The notes under the pieces were generated by a model. It saw only the letters and a program-made list of their open reading frames with translations. It ran no database searches and was not told the origin of the DNA. Positions 23,610 through 35,300 of a DNA stretch of 64,000 nt are shown here, in pieces. Source of the stretch: Blumeriella jaapii (lineage: Eukaryota > Ascomycota > Leotiomycetes > Helotiales > Drepanopezizaceae); contig VWND01000010.1 in assembly GCA_009599575.1 (NCBI GenBank), forward strand, positions 124,001 to 188,000, read 5' to 3'. Positions within the stretch are counted from its first letter, which is position 1; each line of letters starts with the position of its first letter. Made by a program: the position numbers and the translations under genes.

Positions 23610-23848
23610 GTTGTTATTGTTTCTGTTGTCAAACTCCAGTCGCAATATTGACACGGGTGAAAAATCTCGGTTGGTAATTGATAGCGGGATCAAAAAACTG
23701 CAGAAAACGCTGTACAAGTCCCTTTGTATACTGGTAGTATTTCTGTTATTGAACGTGAGTCGCAATACTAGCACTGTGAAAAAGCTTCGTTGATTATTAA
23801 TAGCGAAACAAAGATATTTCAAAGACGCTGTATAAGTTCCTGCGTACG
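23610..23848. repeat. Diverged tandem duplication, period about 118-120 bp
   Basis: Two adjacent copies align along their length. Paired landmarks are CAGTCGCAATATTGACAC with GAGTCGCAATACTAGCAC (offset 120), and CGCTGTACAAGTCCCTTTG with CGCTGTATAAGTTCCTGCG (offset 118). Many differences are C/T or G/A transitions. No gene is recognisable inside. Confidence 0.7.
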
Positions 23849-24189
23849 TTTCCTAAGAAGCGGAAGCAGAGACCCTCTAGAAGAATAGTTGTCTTCTGTT
23901 ACGAAAGTTGATAGCGAAATCAAGCGGAGTGAAGAATAGAACGAATTAGGCACGTAAAAACCACTGAAGAATCTTATGACTTGAATTTCAAAAACGGTCC
24001 TGTTTCGGATTGATTGATATGTTTCCGGCGTACGTGATATAGTCTGCAGCAAACAAAAAATACACGATAGAAACACAAATCCTTCAGAGCTAAAAATGTG
24101 TAAATTCAAGAGATGACTTAGTCCATTCAATAAGATACAGCAAGTCACGTTTGGCCTTTCATGACCCCTTCCTAGGCGGTTAACAACAC

Positions 24190-24620
24190 TCACGCCCTCG
24201 CTCCCACCCACAACTTCCACTTGCTCTCTAACCCTTCCCTCTGCATCCAATTCCCAAGATTTCTGCGTCCAGCCACCCCGCAGCAAATGCACCTTGCCTC
24301 CGCCTAGCTCAAGCCCAGCCCTCTGGCCAGCTCAAGCTTCGGGTCAAAGACCCAACCATACATGTCCTTGTAGCCAACCAAGGCCCATCTCCTTTCGTCA
24401 AGTCCAGCCCATCAAAGTGCTCCGAGTCCTTGAGGTCGATCTGCGCTGCTGGTCCTGCGAGCCAGGGGACTTCGAAATGTGAGAATCCTGGGACCTCTGC
24501 TCTGTAGCCTAGTGTAAGTACGGGGAATGTGAACTCGAGTGTCAATGTCACGCCAGAAATGTCACACCAGAAAGTGCCTGCAGGCCATCGAGCATCGGGG
24601 TCGCGCTGATGCCGAAGGAG
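24190..24620 (-). pseudogene. Frameshifted relic of an unidentified fungal gene
   Basis: Reading down the minus strand, a coding-like frame runs through DARWPAGTFWCDISGVTLTL, VPGFSHFEVPWLAGPAAQID and LDLTKGDGPWLAT. It then continues one frame over as KDMYGWVFDPKLELARGLGL, and one frame over again as GGGKVHLLRGGWTQKSWELD and AEGRVREQVEVVGGSEG, ending at a GTGAGT donor. Each switch needs one missing base and is too short for an intron. Codon choice is C/G-ending, as in real genes here, although the surrounding DNA is AT-rich. I do not recognise the family. Upstream exons could not be placed. Confidence 0.5.
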
Positions 24621-24829
24621 ACAGGAATATGTAACGACTGGTCTCGTGCGCCGAGCAAAAGGGTTTGCAGCACATTTATAAGATGTTCGAGGTTTGAGAT
24701 GGAGCTTAAGGCAAACAGGTCGATGGCGAGTAATGAAAAAGCTCTCGTCCGAGGGAGCAGGAAGCGCAGATAAGAGATGAAGCAGGAGATGGGAAAATTG
24801 GTCTGGTACCCAGACGGCAACTCCAAGTT

Positions 24830-25782
24830 TATGCCCAGCTACTGTACATACGAGCTACATTCAGAAGCGAAATTAGCTGTAGCCACAAAGATACAATGAT
24901 TTCTGCTCTACACTGAAGTGATGGGAACCTCGAAGGAGAACCTCCGCAGGGGTGCCGTGCGAGGGGTTTCAGGAAGAGATATCGGACAATGGAAGGACGT
25001 GAAAGTCAGACAAACGTCACCTGACGTGGGTGTGTTTACTTGCTCGCTAGATGTTCAGCCAAAGCTCAATGCACCCTGCTCCCCGCATCCGCGTTTGCGG
25101 GGGAGCGTTTAATTGCACCTTTGGACATGGGCAGTGGCAGATAAGCGGAGAAGATGGATTTCGAAAAGAATTAGAATGCAAAGCCTGTTGTCAGCGAGAA
25201 AGCTGATGATGTGTGAAATGATTGTTAGAATCGGGAATTTGTGCACATTCAGCCTTTTACGTGTACGAAGCGACGCGCTAACGGCCTTGCAAGCTGCAAC
25301 TTAATATCTTCTGTAGAATCCGACTCTAGAACACGCTCGCAGTGGTATGTGTAATCCAATTGTAGCGCGTTATGATCAAAATACGTGATTGAACTTGTTT
25401 GAGATATCTTAAGGAAAAATGCAATCATTATCGCAAGTAGAGTCTAGCTTTAACGCGGCTTTGATATCGTTTCTAGTGCCGTTTAAATAACGCTTCCTCG
25501 GAGTCTTTAAAGTCGTGTAAATCCAACAAAAATATCCTCTCGAAATCAGGTGAAGCAAAACATACAACACTGCCTTTAGGCCACTCTCGTCCGAATTGTC
25601 GATCCAAAAAAGCGGGTTGTAAGATTGGTTCCATGTATAACCCTCACACCTTCCTTCTACCTTATCCTCGATAGATTTGCACTTTCCTCACCTCTCTTGC
25701 TTGGGTGGTTATAATTATTATCCACCAAGTACAAAATATATTCTTGCCTCAGCTCTTCTACTTCTCCCATTCCACTCCATAA
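24830..25782. other. AT-rich intergenic DNA, no gene seen
   Basis: No coding-like frame of useful length. The last 100 bp before the next gene are CT-rich, as in a fungal promoter or 5' leader. Confidence 0.4.
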
Positions 25783-25803
25783 ATGAAGTACAGCAATGCC
25801 TGA
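25783..25803 (+). promoter_or_regulatory. Upstream ORF overlapping the main start codon
   Basis: A six-codon ORF (ATG at 25783, TGA at 25801-25803) begins 13 bases before and ends inside the coding region that starts at 25796, in another frame. If the transcript starts upstream of 25783, this uORF should reduce translation from the main ATG. Confidence 0.45.
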
Positions 25804-26987
25804 CATCGCACGCATCTACGCCCAGCCCCGTACCAGTATCTATCCACCCCTGATCCTCGGCCAGGCCTTAATCCTCACCTTCGTCCAATGGCTTTTCCGT
25901 GCCCTCACTATCTCTTGGGTCTTTTCTCCCGAGGTTGTCATTGTCCTCAGTGTCCTGTGCAACTACCTCTGGATCGACTGGGCCATGAATAGTGTCGAGA
26001 GCGAGTGGAACCAATGGATGTTCCGCCACTTGGAACAGGCTCGATACCACCAGGCGAGTCTTTGCATCTCCCTCGCCTCAGTATCTTCATTCTTGGCCTA
26101 GAACTGGCACAGAATCGTGTTTCATTGCGTCAAGCGGGTTCAATTGTAAGGGCTTGACTGACTGATATGTGGGCCGTTAGTACAGTGTCGAATCTCTGCG
26201 AGATTCCACGGGCAGACACGGCAACCGTAAAGTCGTCCGCGACATGATCACGTACGCTAAAAGGATGAAGCTCGAGAGCCTACTGTCCTATCCCCACCTG
26301 CATACCTCGAAGTGTCCGCGGGGCTGCCGGCTACGGAAGAAGGATATGTTCATCTTGTTTGGGGACGAGAGGGAGGAGGAAATGGCGCCGAAGTTCCGGC
26401 CGGGCGCGAATGTACATGTGGGTGGCAATGTCTCGACGCGCGGGAAGGGCACTTTTGATGACAGGGGCCCACCGCCTGCGGAAAAGGGTAAAGATGGCTG
26501 TAAGAAGAGTCATGCTGGACAGGGCCACAGCATTAGTGAGAATGTTGAAAAGCTGGGCGCCGAAGAAGACATGGACACCGAGGACCAAGGCTCAGACTGC
26601 AAAGTTCACGACAGATTCAAACAACATGGGATATGTGCCAAAGAGAAAGCGATAGAGGCATCAGTTACGGAAGTGGAGCCAGAACCAGAGTACGAGGAAG
26701 AGGATATTTCAGAACTCTTCCCCAAGCCTCCGCAAGCAGACAAGGTTGGCGTGAGATCCGACCTTCGATCGAAAACCATCATCAAAACGGGCGAGATGAA
26801 CGATCGGGAAGAAGGATTTGAGGAAAAGACATATTCCAATGCGACTACAGGCTCGAGTGGCGTTCAGTTGGATGAGGTGTCAGAAGCAGGCCCGGATTCC
26901 GAGGAAAAGGTTCAGAAAGTGCGGAAAGCTAGCATTGGTCGCTCGAGTAAGAAAAACACCAAAAAAATTGGGAGGAGGAAGTGGTAG
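25796..26987 (+). CDS. Putative membrane protein with charged C-terminal tail, function unknown
   Basis: Two exons, 25796-26053 and 26181-26987, giving 354 residues. The only join that keeps frame uses a GCGAGT donor and CCGTTAG acceptor, i.e. a GC-AG intron of 127 nt with a TTGACTGACTGAT branch region. Residues about 18-62 contain two hydrophobic stretches (LILGQALILTFVQWLF and VVIVLSVLCNYLWIDWAM), so a membrane hairpin is likely. A basic segment with paired Cys follows (HTSKCPRGCRLRKKDMF). The rest is highly charged and disordered, ending in a Lys/Arg-rich run. No family recognised. The charged tail suggests a cytosolic or nuclear-facing region. ATG 25796 was chosen because the earlier ATG opens only a short uORF. 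Confidence 0.6.
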
Positions 26988-29173
26988 AGGAGCTGTTACT
27001 TGGAAGTTGGGGAACTTGGTTCGAGCCCAGAAGATAACTAAAAGCGTAGCAACGTGCATTCTCAAATGAGATCTGGCCGCTTCGGCTACATGGAAAATGA
27101 ATAGAAACAGCCTTGATAGTTATTTTTTGGATTAAACTAAGTGTTCCGGGGTGCTGTTCGATACTTGATATCCGGAAAGTTTCACGATATGTAGGTGCCA
27201 AAGCTCCAAGCGTCCACAAATACTTCAGGCCCTTACAGTACTAGCTTACGCAGCTCGCGTGGATTCTGGAAGGACTTCTCTCGGAGCAAAAATCCAAAGC
27301 GTTCGGTCGATCGCGATAATGTATAAATCAGTTTTTGCTATCAAATGTTCGGAATCAAAAATCATTAATCGACCGCGTGTTAGAATTACTTGACTGTATT
27401 CCTCCGGCCCAACACGTGTGAAGAAAAGACGCACCGGCTGGCATTCTTTTGTTGAGACTCATATTAAATTCCCGTTAAGCTTGGGCTGGAAATTATTTGC
27501 CCGAAGCAATCGATTCTGAAGGGTTTCCAACAGTCGAGTTGGACTGCTGTAAAATAAGGTAGCCTGGGTGCTGGGATTTCGTTGGTTTTACACACACCCT
27601 TTTACGATCAAACCTCTTTCTGTCCAAGAAAACATCAGTACCCAGGCCGAACCAAAGAAACAGAGTACCGGCAACTACGTACTAGCTATTTTCTTATAAA
27701 AAAAGGCTGGGAAAGGTTCCCGGGCTTTACTTACTCGAATCTGTTGTTGCATGGTGCAAGTGCAGAGCAGGAAATGTGTGTACAGGACTACTCGCTAAAC
27801 CCTAGTGCCAAATGTTGAAGTAAACAAATGCTCCGTCTTACGCCATGCTGTAATGGGACCAATGATCACGTGGGCTAGTGGTGCGCACAGAGCACATTTG
27901 GGGGGGGGTTCAAAGGCTTTTTCCTTCCTGGAGATTTCGGAGAACATTGAATCCATTCTATATCTCTACCATCCAACATTTCTAATGCTGATGTGGGTTA
28001 GAGCCTTTGGGCGTTATTCGTACTCGGATAATGGCAGGGTAGCGTATGTTTAGCACAAGAGCCTGGGCTTTTGAATCGGGCTTGATCTGGCGTGGGTCGG
28101 GGGAGGCGAGGTGTGGGGGGCGTGGCGGAGCATCATATATACAACTGCTTTAAATGACACTGGTACGGGTTTCGCATGAATCGGAGTCATTTCATTATCG
28201 ATATTTTAGGACATAAAGTCGGAACTGAGCGGGATAGTTTGATAGCACTGACACAAAGGTGCCACACGGATTCGGCGTACCCATCGAGTTCGCAACGACG
28301 TTGTGCAAAGCTCAGGATACGTGGAAACCGATCAGGTTACGACAGAAGTTGTAATTGCAAGTTCAGCTACCAAATGTGCAGTACTATATGGGTTTTCCCG
28401 AGTAGCCCTGAGCTTGGCTCAGATTTTTCAATTCGGCTTTCGTAGGCGCAATTGCACGGTGTAAGATAGGGTTTGCGAACCTCCCAGCTCTTGTGTCTTT
28501 GCTTAGGCTTGGTCGATGACGCCTGGGCTGTTTGATGTCTAGGCGATTCCGGAACTGATATCCAGGGTCGTTGGAGGATGGAGTGAAGGGCAATGGAGCA
28601 CGCCGAGGTAGGAACCAAGAAGTGGAGTAAGAAATCAGGCGAAATCTTGCACAAATTCCATCTCGAGATCTCTGCATACAGGGTGCTTGATGTCTTGCTT
28701 CCAGGCTGCCCTGCAGACGAGGATTCACAACTTACAGTTCTGCAAACCACGCGTGCAACATCAGAGAGTTTCATGTTGCTGCTGGCGATGCTTCCAGACT
28801 TCAGTCAGGCAGGATGGAAGGTGATGGGGTAATTGAGCAGCGTCTTCAACTTGAACGAGCTCTAGTTCCGGATAATGGGCGGTATTTGAAGGGACACAAA
28901 ATTTACCTAGGGGTCTTGACGAACCAGCCAAGAATGAAAACGCATCAGATATTGGTCTTTTTGATCTGTAGCTGCTATTTTTCCTACTTGTACAATCGGA
29001 CACCAGATCTGAGAACGACAGATCCGGAACACATACAGCAACGCGGTGCGTCCTCGCACCGGTGGATCATACATTGATTCTTCAACTCCCAGACTGCGCC
29101 TCTCGCTCTCATCGTAAACGCCGTTCGGTGCTCCCTGCTGCAATCCGAAACCACAACCTTTGTCGCCAGGCCA
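26988..29173. other. Intergenic region, no gene seen
   Basis: AT-rich 2.2 kb with only short, uninformative frames on both strands. It lies between the 3' ends of two converging genes. Confidence 0.4.
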
Positions 29174-30542
29174 TTACCCAAAGTGGACAACGAATTTCCG
29201 GGACCGGACACGCGTGGCTGATTGCACCTGATCCAATGGTCTGGGTGTTATTATTTGACGAAGCTGAGCAAGATGAACACTAATTCTGTTTTTCAGAAAC
29301 AAGTCCACCAGGCTCGACCCCCCTTGCCATGAGAAGTCATCCGAAGGTGGAGACTCAACTAGATCTGAGATTAGACCACTGCCTTGGACGCCAATGCCAT
29401 CCATCCAGTGCACCAGTCGCAAATCCTCGACACCTCGGAACCAGTGTGCTATATCCGCGATGACTCTAGAACGCGTGCCTGATGTCTCATATACCAGTCT
29501 CTTAACGAGCATAATATCAGCGACTCCATAGAGCGACAAGGCGCACTTTAGGTTGAATCTGCCGCAGGTGTTTCCTCTGCACACCTTGCAGCTGGCGTAG
29601 AGGAAGTCGACCGACCAGTCGAAATACGTCTTAGGCTGGAATCTTGGTATTGGGACTTTGCACTTTACGCCAAATGATAAGGTATACCACTTGAGAGCCA
29701 GCGCTCGTGACTCGCGGCAGGTGCCCAGAAGATTCGGCACTTTGGCTCTCGAGTAGACGTTATAAACGTCAGGGCCAGCCGACCTCTCCAACTTCACCGC
29801 TCGAGGGTCCGGACGAGCAAGCTCCCATATCACCAATCGTATTTCCGTAGGGAGTTGGGAGAAGGAGGCAGGGGGTCGGTTCTTGGTGAAGCTGAAATAG
29901 CAGTTTATGCGTGTAGATGAACCACTGCAGACGATGAGTGAAAGTCAGCAAAATGATATAATCGTAATTGTGCCTCACTACTGACCCTTGGAACAGAAGC
30001 ATGCCATGGCGCACGAGGAAATTGAAATATGTGATGGAATCAAGTGGTTCACGTAGAACCGTGAGACTGCTTGAGCTATCGCGGGCTGGCTGTTCAACTG
30101 CCAGCTCTGAGCCAGTCAATGAGATGTAAGGAGAAGAGAAGGTCTCCACCGTCTCTCCGGGACGAAGGTAGGTCATCCAGGACATAGTAGGCTCCAACGA
30201 GAGGCGTGCGAACCGCGTGATTAGGCTTGCAAGCTCGTTGGCGCCAAGGACTGGCTACAGCGAAGTCAGCAGAGAGAAACCATCTTAGAGGTCTCCCAAA
30301 CTTACCTTGGTTTTGTATGCTGTTGTATTTTGTCTTGGAATAATCTTTCGGAAATCGAATGGCTCGTATCTTGTCACACTTGTAGTTCTGTCAAGGTGTA
30401 TTAGAATGCAGGCTAGGATTGACGCTTGGAGAACATACCCGTTTTGAGGACCAGGAGGGCTCAGATCAGGTTTTGCAAGACATCTCTTTATGTAGTTAAT
30501 CCAGAATAGCTCCCTCTTGCGAATTAACTGGAGGTCGGACAT
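29174..30542 (-). CDS. 2EXR-domain protein
   Basis: Four exons: 30439-30542, 30306-30387, 29986-30254 and 29174-29924, separated by introns of 51, 51 and 61 nt (GTATGT/CAG, GTAAGT/TAG, GTCAGT/CAG) with consistent phase; 401 residues. The last exon holds a 2EXR signature: FSQLPTEIRLVIWELARPDP, then PNLLGTCRESRALALKWY, with the ArgGlu-Ser-Arg element typical of this fungal family. Four cysteines in SCKVCRGNTCGRFNLKC may bind a metal. 2EXR proteins are abundant in Pezizomycotina and mostly uncharacterised; an F-box-like role is sometimes suggested. The first three exons (about 150 residues) match nothing I know. Their clean phasing supports one gene, but the 2EXR part could be a separate gene starting later. 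Confidence 0.62.
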
Positions 30543-32740
30543 TCTTCTGGACGTTGTGGAGATCTGTGGTGTTGATGTTTATCGACGCGACATGCGGGTG
30601 ACGAGAATCGAAGGCGCGTTGTGGGAGATATCGATCTGGAGCTCCCGCTAGCTAGTTGGATCACGAGATCTCGCGCCCACGCGACGACTCGTTTTTGTTT
30701 GCAGCAACGGGCAGGACTGTTGTAGGTGTCGGGAGGAGGACAGACTATCAGATCATGATAACCTCCACGGCTTTTATTCTTTATGATAACAAAAAACTTA
30801 CGTTACTCAGTGGTCTCTTGTCGGACTAGCTTAGCTTTGATCAATAGACTAGATATTATGCTAATCCAGCAGCTGGTTTGAGCCTGTGTTTACTATACAT
30901 CTTCTTCTGGGCAATACCGTTTTGCAGAGACTGAAAGGTCAAGAGGGATACCGGTCGAGGTAACAACGCATATCAAACCACCGACGAGCCCCAGACTTGC
31001 AGAGACTGCTCTTAAGGCAGGGAATTGATTCCATAGCATGTCGCGTGCTCTTTAGACAAGCAGGTGCAGGATCACGGAGACCATAGCTGAAGCCTTTCAC
31101 AAAACACGTGAGCAAGAAAAGAAAGGAAGAAGAGAAAGAAGGCAACCCTCCTCAGGCAACATAGCACCACATGTGCTTCTGGCGCTCCCAGGTACCAAGA
31201 GAAGAGAGCTTTAATACTCCATGCTAGAAGTAGGGCTACAGCCAGATAAGGCTTCACTGCACACTCAACGAAATCCTTGAAGTTGGCAGATGAACTTTCG
31301 TAACTCTCATTCCGTTGTGCAAGGTTGCTTACAAGTAAGAGGCGAGTGTCAGTCACTTCTCTCTCTCGCCTTCTGACGGAGCCCAGATTCAAAATCATTC
31401 ATAGATGAACCAACTACAAGTGTGGCTTTGAAGGTAGTTCACGAGAGTTGATGGAATGTACAAATCCAACATTTACACATTCATGAGAAGTTGCCCTTCC
31501 TGATCCTCGTCCTGTAAATCTGATTAGGCAGTAGTGAGGCCAACACATCAGTTGACCAGCAGCCAGCCTCCCCACCGACTACTACAATCCCAAGCATGTT
31601 GCATGTCCGTAGCAGAAATCAGTGTTGCAGTGGTTCCCACTCTCGCCCAGCTTACCTAGACTCGGTTGGGGGAGACAAGGACGTACTTCGACGGACTGTA
31701 AGTGAGTTGCAAACTGCATTGCAGAAGATGCTCCGATCTCAACTGTTTCAACGCTCTCTGTAGCTGGCCCAGACATGAATGATCCGAAACGAGTGCATAC
31801 TGTACTTCTCGCGTTCAAGGCGGCCAAGTGTCGCCTCTACAAATTCCCAAGATCAGACTTTCGAGGGTGAACAACTAACTGACTTCTGATGCTATCTACC
31901 TAGTCACGTCAGAAACCAGAGCTGCATATCGCCGCAATTTCGTTTCTGCTTCGAAGTCAAAAGCAAGGTATCCGTGAATCGCAAAGCGAGGTCTCAGTAT
32001 GATCACCAAGAGTTGGCCCCGAACTACAATTCGACTGCCTGCGGAAGCTCACTCGCAAAGGACGACGGATGGTGATCAAGCCGAAAACCCCTCTCTCGGA
32101 CCTCCCAAGACGTTTCTTTCGGTCCTGCTGGGGAAAGCCAATAATCGCGATTTGGTTCTGGCAGGAAGGAGAGTCAAAAGGAACAGATTCCCAGACTCAC
32201 ATTGCATGTATGGCCAGTCAGTCAGGTTAACCGAGTAGCGGATATTCCAGCAGTAGGTACCTGGCTACCTAGTCATCACCGGATCTGATCTGGACAAGCA
32301 TACCGCGAGTTAAGCAAGAGACGAGAGATACGCTGGCAGCGTGGCTAGCAATGCGAAGTGAGGGCAGCCAGCTTCCTAGCGCAGAGCAGCCTCGTCTGAT
32401 GTCGATCAGATCACACCAAGCACGAGTTCACGACGACGCGAAGAGCAGAGTCGAGTCTGGATAAGTAAGGATCTGGTTGTGAAAAGGTTCACCTACCTTT
32501 CACGTCGTGCGTCTAAAGATATCAGATAAGGGGAACGATCCGTGGGACGCTTCTCTAGAGTGTAGTATTCCCTGTTGGCGGGGGACGTTGGAATCATGAG
32601 AAGGGGAAAAAAGGCTCTCTAGAAGAGAAACATCACAGACCAGGAGAAAAACCTGGAAGATTGAGGCAAGATACAGAGGATATTTGCATTCCACAAGGGT
32701 ATCATATCGGATCAATGAAGTCGGTCTTGACTCTCCTACT
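30543..32740. other. Intergenic region; one weak ORF at 31072-31398
   Basis: No firm gene. A 108-codon minus-strand frame at 31072-31398 has a hydrophobic second half (YLAVALLLAWSIKALFSWYL), but its ATG is unsupported and no splice partner is evident. The rest shows short frames only. Confidence 0.35.
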
Positions 32741-34525
32741 CTACGCCCGCGTCATCTCTTCAACCGGCGAGCCCGTAGTAGTCTCCTCTCCCTTCTTCCG
32801 GATCTCCTTCACCTTCATATCTAAGCCGACGCGGAACGTCTTCCCCCGCCACGCGACCGTCGTGCCCCCATAACAAGCCCACGTCCAGATCGGCAGCGCC
32901 AACACTTCCCGCCCGAACCACGCTGCGATCCACTCCGCTGCGCCTCTCCTGTTTCCTGCCGGAGGCGGCCGCGCGAACGAGGGCGTGTCAGCGTCGAGCC
33001 CGAGTGTCGAGCCCGAGTGCAGTTTGGCGTAGGCGAAGGTATCGACGGACATCCACATCAGAACTATGAGAAGCCAGACGAGGAGGAACGTCGCCCAGGT
33101 ATGCGGAATCGCGAAGTAGGGAAGGGTAGAGAGGGCGAAGGCGCCGTAGGCGGAGCAGAGGAGAGGTTCTATGCCGGGCTCGATGGAGGTCGCGAGCGTC
33201 ACGGTCCACTTCCTCACGCGCAACCAGCGTACACGACGAGCCATGTACTCGCGCACCGACATGTCCGCCATGGGCTGGATAGCTAGGTCGCCAAACACGA
33301 GACCGTGGTTCTTGAACTTTTGCCCACCGGACACGGAAGCCGGAATGCGGCTACGCCAGAGCAGATCCCCGATGAGATGGTCCTCGCAGATGTTCTCCGA
33401 GAAGAAGTCTATGCCAGGGCTGTACTTGTTGGAGGAGGTGGTGGTGAGCGCATCAAGGTGCGAGCGGCGGAACATGTTGGACTTGCCGACGACGCAGGGC
33501 GCGACGGAGAGGGTGTTGATGGCCGTGTAGAACTTGGCGTGTGAAGTTGCCATGAACATTTCTTCGAGACGACCCCCGCTGGTGCGCAGCATCTCGGAGA
33601 AGCCGGATCCATGGGCGGGAGGGGAGGCGACGGAGTAGGCGGATGTGCTGATGGCGGAGACGTGCGCGGATGGGTCCTGGTCTTGCAAGAGCCCGCGTGT
33701 CTCTTCGCTGGCGCTTGCTTCGACGCCATCCACGACGAGGGGCAGCTGGTGTACGAACTTGTAGGGTGTTGCGAGAGCTCCGGAGTGTGTGTAGCCGCAC
33801 AGCTTGTCAACCATCCGGCCTGCGACGCCTTCACCCACCCAGACGTTGCAGTCTATCACCCACACGATATCACCCTTTGCCTCTCGGTATCCGCGACTCA
33901 TGTTGCGGATTTTCGGATTCGGACCCAGGGTCGCACGCTCCCCATCGCCACTGAGGTTTGGGTCCTCTTCCTCAATCAGAATCTTGGTGTCGAAGGCGGG
34001 GAAATCGGAGAGCAGTTGTAGCAGGACGGGGTATGCGGGATCGGACGAGGATGCGACGCAGAAGTAGATGGCCAGTTTTTGAGAAGGATAGGTCTGGTGG
34101 AAGGTGGCGGCGAGGCATTCGTAGAGTTGAGGCTCGAGGCCTTTGACTGGGCGCAAAATGGTGATGTGCGGTACATCGTCGAGGTTCAAGGTCGGAGAGA
34201 CGGCTGGCTTGGGTTTGGAAGAGCAGTTGCGATAGCTAGAGCCGTGTTAATGTCTGATGTGTAGGTAGCAGGTGTAGAGCTATTCTTGGAGCACGTCTGC
34301 TGTTCGTTTCGTCTCTGAAGTGCGATTGGGATGGGGATGGGGATGGGGATCGAGGCGTGGAAGCACATACAGCTGAATGGTCCCGATGGCTTGGACAACA
34401 GCGACAAAGAAGAACCAGATTCCGCAGGCCAGCGAGGTAGCAAAGAGCGTCGTGGAGATCTCATATTCTCCTTCCCGTGGCTGAGGCGCCACGGGCGAGA
34501 GCTGCGAGGGCGAGAAGGCCTTCAT
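32741..34525 (-). CDS. GCS1: Ceramide glucosyltransferase (glucosylceramide synthase, GT21)
   Basis: Two exons, 34371-34525 and 32741-34235, with a 135-nt intron (GTATGT donor, CTCTAG acceptor); 549 residues. The enzyme transfers glucose from UDP-glucose to ceramide at the Golgi/ER membrane to make glucosylceramide. An N-terminal membrane anchor lies at about 26-52 (LACGIWFFFVAVVQAIGTIQ). The GT-A fold starts at PHITILRPVKGLEP. The family motifs are present: D1 at VIDCNVW (Asp near 180), D3 in NICEDHLIGDLLW, and the (Q/R)xxRW site in YMARRVRWLRVRKW. C-terminal membrane helices follow (PYFAIPHTWATFLLVWLLIV). Length is normal for fungal GCS. The intron contains a GGGGAT repeat on the plus strand. 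It is divergent from SEN2, and both could read the E-box cluster between them. Confidence 0.9.
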
Positions 34526-34725
34526 ACAGCAACGCAGGCCGAGATCTGAGCGTTGACACCAAGCGACTCGTCGTCGTATGTTGTGATTGGCCTGTTTGTT
34601 CCAGTGCCGACGTGTGATTTTATGGTTTTCGACGACCGCGAAAGCGCGAAAGCATATTTCGTGTCGTGTCGAGTCGTGTCGTCGAGTCGAGTCGAGACGA
34701 GGGGAGTGGAGCCGAGCCTGGCCTG

Positions 34726-34884
34726 CACGTGACGAGGAGGGCGAGGGGAGCTCAGCCTGGCTGCACGTGATTATTAAGAAGTTGGCCTGTACAAGGGGAG
34801 GTCAGCCTGACTACACGTGACTATCAAGCCAAGTGGAGCCCAGCCTGGCCCGCACGTGACGATCAAATCGAAAACCCCACGTGC
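34726..34884. promoter_or_regulatory. Cluster of five CACGTG E-boxes in imperfect repeats
   Basis: CACGTG occurs at 34726, 34764, 34814, 34853 and 34878, the first four as CACGTGA. Each of the first four follows a repeat of the form GGAG-n-CAGCCTGGC-n-GCACGTGA, so the unit of about 40-50 bp is imperfectly duplicated. CACGTG is the binding core of bHLH factors (Cbf1-, Pho4- and SREBP-type). The cluster lies between the divergent GCS1 and SEN2 genes. Confidence 0.6.
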
Positions 34885-35300
34885 AGCGAAATTCTCTTTT
34901 CTGCCGGCGGAGCACCCACATCGCATCTCTTCCCTCGCTTTCATCTTTCAGCCCCTTGGTATCGACCGTCCGCGACAAGCCTCTCGAGCATTCCAGACAA
35001 GGCGCTCCAGAGCTGTACGTATGTATATCTTCTCTTCTGCACTCGGCATCGAGAAACCGCTGCATGCGGTGATGACACCTGTGAGGCCTAGGAGAACGGC
35101 CTCTGACTTTGTGTCGTTCTCTTGTGCTGGCTCATTTCTCTTGCGAGAAGACTACAACGGTATCTGAGCATGCAGCAGCTATCCATGCTCCCTCTCCCTC
35201 TCCCTCGATCAGCTTCTGAACAACAAAAGAAGCTTGCTAACTTCGAATTCCCAGGCGCTCAACATGACTTCAAGGTAGCAAGCAGCGCATCCGCATCATC

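Noticed and set aside
24548..24826. 92-codon frame upstream of the 24.2-24.6 kb relic
   Set aside because: It overlaps the relic in another frame; the alternative frame through DARWPAGTFWCDISG joins the relic directly and explains the region better. The 14-bp near-duplication there needs no special event.
31072..31398. Hydrophobic 108-codon frame on the minus strand
   Set aside because: No recognised family, an unsupported start, and no phase-compatible exon upstream; noted only as a weak ORF.
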